A stretch of 37,392 nt of DNA. Source: Gemella bergeri ATCC 700627 (GTDB taxonomy: Bacteria > Bacillota > Bacilli > Staphylococcales > Gemellaceae). Below the pieces are notes generated by a model. It did no database searches. It worked only from the letters and a program-made list of their open reading frames with translations, and was not told where the DNA came from. The DNA is taken from assembly GCF_000469465.1 (NCBI RefSeq), contig NZ_KI271858.1, forward strand, positions 1 through 37,392, read 5' to 3'. This document shows, one piece after another, positions 34,678 through 37,392 of this stretch (within the stretch, counting starts at the first letter, position 1; every line of letters starts with the position of its first letter). The position numbers and the translations under genes were made by a program.

Positions 34678-35295
34678 CTACCCCTCCAATATCTCCAATA
34701 ATATTTTTATTAATGTAGTTTTAGAAATCTTTCCTACGATAATTCTGCCGCCTGATTCTTCCCTTACTACCGGCAAACAGTCAATTTCGTGTAAAATAAT
34801 CTTTCTAAGTGCATCACTTACCAAATCATCTTCATGAATGTAAACAACATTAGGCACCCTTGTCATAGCAAGTGCTATAGGCAATTTATCAGCCTCTGCG
34901 TTACGTGATAATTTAAGCATATCTTTTCGCGATGTTACACCAACTAAATGATTATCTTCATCAACAATAAAAATAGTTCCTACATCATAAATAAATAATT
35001 TTGATAATACATCTGAGTAACTAGCTGTGCTTCTGGCAGTTATAGCAATTCCCATTACTTCTTTTATTAACTTACTTTTAAATTCCTCCCTTTTTTCTCC
35101 CGGTGAAAAGTCGTAATTGTAGTAATAACCAACATTAGGTTTAGCCTCCAATACTTCTAACATTCCTAATACGGCTAAATCATTTCTTAATGTTGATTTC
35201 CCCAAAGATAGCTTTTCAGCAATCTCATCACTAGTAATCGGTTCGAAACTTTTCACTATTTCTATTATCGCCTTTTGTCTATCTGTAAGTTTCAT
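34678..35295 (-). CDS. ccpN: CcpN-like HTH and CBS-domain regulator
   Basis: A 205-residue repressor with an N-terminal winged helix (TSDEIAEKLSLGKSTLRNDLAVL) and two CBS domains that sense adenine nucleotides in relatives. In Bacillus, CcpN represses gluconeogenic genes when glucose is present. Here it precedes ppsR and ppdK in one transcript, which suggests control of the PEP-pyruvate node. AAGGAGG precedes the ATG. A 15-bp inverted repeat overlaps its promoter and is a candidate operator. Confidence 0.92.
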   Translation of the reverse strand: MKLTDRQKAIIEIVKSFEPITSDEIAEKLSLGKSTLRNDLAVLGMLEVLEAKPNVGYYYNYDFSPGEKREEFKSKLIKEVMGIAITARSTASYSDVLSKLFIYDVGTIFIVDEDNHLVGVTSRKDMLKLSRNAEADKLPIALAMTRVPNVVYIHEDDLVSDALRKIILHEIDCLPVVREESGGRIIVGKISKTTLIKILLEILEG

Positions 35296-35325
35296 TGTTC
35301 CTCCTTTATTTATATTACATTAACA

Positions 35326-35354
35326 ATTATACAATATATTACATATTAATTCAA
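35326..35354 (-). promoter_or_regulatory. Promoter of ccpN-ppsR-ppdK
   Basis: TTGAAT (35349-35354), a 17-base spacer and TATAAT (35326-35331) on the minus strand, about 30 bases before the ccpN ATG. Confidence 0.75.
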
Positions 35355-35380
35355 TAAAAAAATAAAATTAATATGTAATA
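35337..35380. promoter_or_regulatory. 15-bp inverted repeat over the ccpN promoter
   Basis: Arms TATTACATATTAATT (35337-35351) and AATTAATATGTAATA (35366-35380) are perfect complements with a 14-base A/T spacer. One arm covers the spacer and part of the -35 of the ccpN promoter. It has the form of a two-site operator, possibly for CcpN itself. Confidence 0.6.
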
Positions 35381-35494
35381 ATAATTCTTTAATGTGTTTC
35401 TTTCGAGTTTTTTTCTATAAAAACACGTTTAATTCAATGTTATAATGTTATATTAATATCCAATTTTTTCTATTACAAAATATATATAATTTTA

Positions 35495-35523
35495 TTTCCA
35501 TTTAAAGCTGTCTATGATATAAT
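35495..35523 (+). promoter_or_regulatory. Promoter of the YtxH-like / LPQTG micro-protein pair
   Basis: TTTCCA (35495-35500), a 17-base spacer and TATAAT (35518-35523) with a TG extension at 35515-35516. AGAAAGGA follows before the ATG at 35568. Confidence 0.65.
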
Positions 35524-35567
35524 TAGTAGGGTAACCTATTGGAAAATTTATAGAAAGGACTTATTCT

Positions 35568-36152
35568 ATGTCAAAATTATCTAAACTTTTTGTTATTGGA
35601 ACCGGTATTGCGGTGGCAAATTATTACACAAAAAATCCTAATAAAATAGAAGAACATGCTGAATTTGTTAAGAAAAAATCTAAAGATTATTATGGTTATA
35701 CTAAGTGTATGATTAGCTATACTAAAAAAAATGGTATCGAAGATGCAGCTAAATATATGTATAATGATTTTAAAAACGTTGTGAATAAAACCAAGGATAA
35801 TCTGGAAAAAAGGTATAATAACGCCGTTGAGTATGGGAAAGAATTGTCTGAGAATGTTTCTCAAATTAAAGAACAAGCATGTGATGTAAAAGAATATTCA
35901 AAAGGATTGAAAGAGAACATTGCTATTGCAAAAGAAATCAGCGAAAAAACACAACCTGCACTAGATTCTTATAAAAAACATATGCAAACAACTCTAAATT
36001 CTATTAAGGATCAGGTAGAAAATATTAAACAAACGGTGGTAGATTCTCAAACACAGAAAAAATTAGAAGCATTTAAAAAGAATGCGATTGAAACACTAGA
36101 AAATGTTAAAGAACAAGTACAAACAGATGTACTACATAATAATAATAAATAA
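35568..36152 (+). CDS. YtxH-like helical protein
   Basis: A 194-residue protein with a short hydrophobic stretch near the start (KLFVIGTGIAVANYY, about 6-20) followed by long, charged, probably coiled-coil helices up to residue 190. This layout and the repeated spacing of hydrophobic residues recall YtxH/apolipoprotein-type envelope stress proteins. It has no signal peptidase site and no sorting signal. It is the first gene of a two-gene unit with the LPQTG micro-protein, 12 bases downstream. Function not known; membrane attachment by the N-terminal segment is inferred. Confidence 0.7.
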   Translation: MSKLSKLFVIGTGIAVANYYTKNPNKIEEHAEFVKKKSKDYYGYTKCMISYTKKNGIEDAAKYMYNDFKNVVNKTKDNLEKRYNNAVEYGKELSENVSQIKEQACDVKEYSKGLKENIAIAKEISEKTQPALDSYKKHMQTTLNSIKDQVENIKQTVVDSQTQKKLEAFKKNAIETLENVKEQVQTDVLHNNNK

Positions 36153-36164
36153 GAGGTATATTAT

Positions 36165-36317
36165 ATGGAACTATTATCTACTAGCACCCTTCCACAAACA
36201 GGAGAAATAGCTAAAAATTACGGAATTTATATTGGTATTGTAATCATTATTCTCGTTATAATTTTTCTTATTTGGAGAAAAATTAAAGACAACAACGATG
36301 AAAACAAGCAAGATTAG
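36165..36317 (+). CDS. 50-residue micro-protein consisting of a sortase signal
   Basis: A short ORF starting MELLSTSTLPQTGEIAKN. It has LPQTG at residues 9-13, one hydrophobic helix at about 21-37 (IYIGIVIIILVIIFLIW) and the basic stretch RKIK with a charged tail. That is a full cell-wall sorting signal but with only eight residues before it and no signal peptide. AAGAGG sits eight bases before the ATG. It follows the YtxH-like gene by 12 bases and its stop codon lies in a strong terminator. The layout predicts an N-out membrane protein from which sortase could link a 12-residue peptide. It could instead be a relic of a larger surface gene, but start, ribosome site and frame are intact. Confidence 0.65.
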   Translation: MELLSTSTLPQTGEIAKNYGIYIGIVIIILVIIFLIWRKIKDNNDENKQD

Positions 36318-36339
36318 TTTCTTGCTTGTTTTATTTTTG
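36301..36339 (+). terminator. Terminator after the LPQTG micro-protein gene
   Basis: AAAACAAGCAAG (36301-36312) and CTTGCTTGTTTT (36321-36332) pair perfectly over 12 bases with an eight-base loop, followed by ATTTTTG. Confidence 0.92.
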
Positions 36340-36346
36340 AGTTTTC

Positions 36347-36362
36347 CTTTTAGGTCAACCCT
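36347..36362 (-). repeat. Possible end fragment of the intergenic repeat
   Basis: On the minus strand GGGTTGACCTAAAAGG matches the left end of repeat copy B (GGATTGACCTAAAAGC) at 14 of 16 bases. The rest of the element is not recognisable. Like the other two copies it lies between convergent genes. Confidence 0.35.
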
Positions 36363-36380
36363 TTCTATTTTACTTAATAA

Positions 36381-37238
36381 CTATCTTTTGTTATTTTGAT
36401 ACGCTTTAACCGCATTATCTATTTCTGTTTCTGTTTCTTTTTTTATTTTTAAAATTTCATCTTTTTTAGTTGCTTTATCTATTCTGTCAAAAGCTTGTAA
36501 TCTAATTTTTTTTAATTTTTCCACTAAATTATTATAATCTGCTTCAAAAGACTCTTCACCTGTTAGAAGGTTTTGTTTATGTACTTCTCCTAATGATTCT
36601 AATTTCTTATTAGCATAATCATTTAATTCTTTTTCTACATAGAATTTAAATGGTACAACTGGTTTAGATAATTCTTTTATAACCTCATATCTCACTTTAT
36701 TGATTTGTGCATCAGTTGTTAATGAAGAAAGTTTTTCTATTGCTTCTTTTTCAATTTTTTCCAAATTTTCTAATGCATTTTTTCTCTCTTCTTCCGTTAG
36801 AGATTTCATTTTATTTATTTTTTCTTTTTGGTATTTAATTTCTTCCATTAATCCTTTTGCAAAATTTTTAGCTTTATCATTTTTAAAATTTTTTAAAGAT
36901 TCTAGTCTTGATTCTTCATGGAACTTATTGTCCAATTCTAACAATTTATCAAAATCATCTTCCGTATCAATTTTTTTTCTATATTCCTCTTTTCTTTTTT
37001 CACTTAAACCTGTTTTATTTAGTTCCTCTTTTGACGCATTTCTATGTTTTATTAATTCTTCGCCTGTTAATTTTTTACTGCTTTGTTTGCCAAGACCCGA
37101 TTGAGTTACTGCTGTATCAGTAGTGTTCGCTGCATGTGCTTCAACTGCACTTCCTCCGATTGCTACTCCCAATCCGACTAAAACAGAAGCTACTCCTATT
37201 TTATATTTTCTTATAGAAAATTTTTCTTTATTTCTCAT
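36381..37238 (-). CDS. YSIRK-signal secreted helical protein without a sorting signal
   Basis: A 285-residue exported protein. MRNKEKFSIRKYKIGVASVL begins a classic YSIRK-G/S signal (FSIRK..GVASVLVG), with cleavage likely after AHA at 36. The mature part is charged, lysine- and glutamate-rich helices with loosely repeated units (LTEEERKNALENLEKIEKEA; DRIDKATKKDEILKIK), like GA/DUF1542 helical repeats of surface proteins. The C-terminus AVKAYQNNKR has no LPXTG, membrane helix or basic tail, although YSIRK proteins are usually wall-anchored. The start is the ATG at 37238 with AGAGGA; the in-frame extension upstream runs over the promoter. The ligand is unknown. Confidence 0.85.
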   Translation of the reverse strand: MRNKEKFSIRKYKIGVASVLVGLGVAIGGSAVEAHAANTTDTAVTQSGLGKQSSKKLTGEELIKHRNASKEELNKTGLSEKRKEEYRKKIDTEDDFDKLLELDNKFHEESRLESLKNFKNDKAKNFAKGLMEEIKYQKEKINKMKSLTEEERKNALENLEKIEKEAIEKLSSLTTDAQINKVRYEVIKELSKPVVPFKFYVEKELNDYANKKLESLGEVHKQNLLTGEESFEADYNNLVEKLKKIRLQAFDRIDKATKKDEILKIKKETETEIDNAVKAYQNNKR

Positions 37239-37270
37239 TTTATATTCCTCTTTTTTCTTAAATTTTATAT

Positions 37271-37328
37271 TAGGGTACATCAACCCTAGAACATTGTTTA
37301 TAATAACATATAATTTAATATTTTTCAA
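37271..37328 (-). promoter_or_regulatory. Promoter and leader hairpin of the YSIRK protein gene
   Basis: TTGAAA (37323-37328), a 17-base spacer and TATTAT (37300-37305) with TG extension on the minus strand. The leader then has a perfect TAGGGT/ACCCTA hairpin (37271-37288) 30 bases before the ATG, which may stabilise the message. Confidence 0.7.
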
Positions 37329-37392
37329 TATAAATATACTTAAAATTTAACTTTTTTATTGTTTTTTTAATATTATTAATAGTTAAAAAGTA

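Noticed and set aside
37239-37328. 30-residue N-terminal extension of the YSIRK protein
   Set aside because: It overlaps the TTGAAA-17-TATTAT promoter, and the YSIRK signal normally begins within a few residues of the start.

Overview
The window looks like chromosomal DNA of a low-GC Gram-positive coccus, most probably a Gemella-type member of the Bacillales. This rests on the very AT-rich sequence, strong AGGAGG-type ribosome sites, a YSIRK secretion signal, an LPXTG sorting signal, FemABX-type cell-wall enzymology, and the pairing of staphylococcus/bacillus-type housekeeping clusters with oral-coccus gene content. The genus is an inference from gene content and protein resemblance; no database was searched. 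Left part (1-4620, minus strand): the str operon rpsL-rpsG-fusA-tuf, with a near-consensus promoter, a structured leader and internal hairpins. Next (4919-6562, minus) is a two-gene unit of a DUF1858 protein and a DUF438/hemerythrin/PAS protein with an extended -10 promoter. At 6687-9581 (plus) a TPP riboswitch controls a thiamine-type uptake operon: an MTH1187-like thiamine-binding protein, an ABC permease, a lipoprotein binding protein and an ATPase. Region 9757-17750 holds stand-alone genes on both strands: a CLC transporter of the fluoride/proton antiporter type, two YitT membrane proteins, phosphatidylserine synthase, an alpha/beta hydrolase, a FemX/MurM-like aminoacyltransferase and a bifunctional NadR. 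Region 17922-21985 (plus) is the conserved cysS-mrnC-rlmB-rae1 cluster with a DUF1963 gene inserted before rae1. Region 22279-26232 carries a glutathione reductase, a thioredoxin-like protein and a folB-folK-dusB operon. Region 26383-31139 is the most accessory-looking part: a secreted protein with InlB-like repeats but no anchor, a frameshifted cysteine-rich KTR gene, the 3' end of a GNAT acetyltransferase, and an AbrB-ABC transporter cassette behind a tandem-repeat operator. Region 31195-35295 (minus) is a coherent gluconeogenesis unit: CcpN regulator, pyruvate phosphate dikinase (PPDK) kinase/phosphorylase and PPDK. The right end holds a YtxH-like helical protein, a 50-residue protein that is little more than a sortase signal (LPQTG, one membrane helix, charged tail), and a convergent YSIRK secreted protein that lacks any sorting signal. 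Two copies of an approximately 170-bp structured intergenic repeat (9583-9758 and 15019-15187), plus a possible end fragment near 36350, sit between convergent genes. No CRISPR array, tRNA, rRNA, complete insertion sequence or obvious defence system was seen. The least explained items are the sortase-signal micro-protein with its neighbours and the intergenic repeat family.
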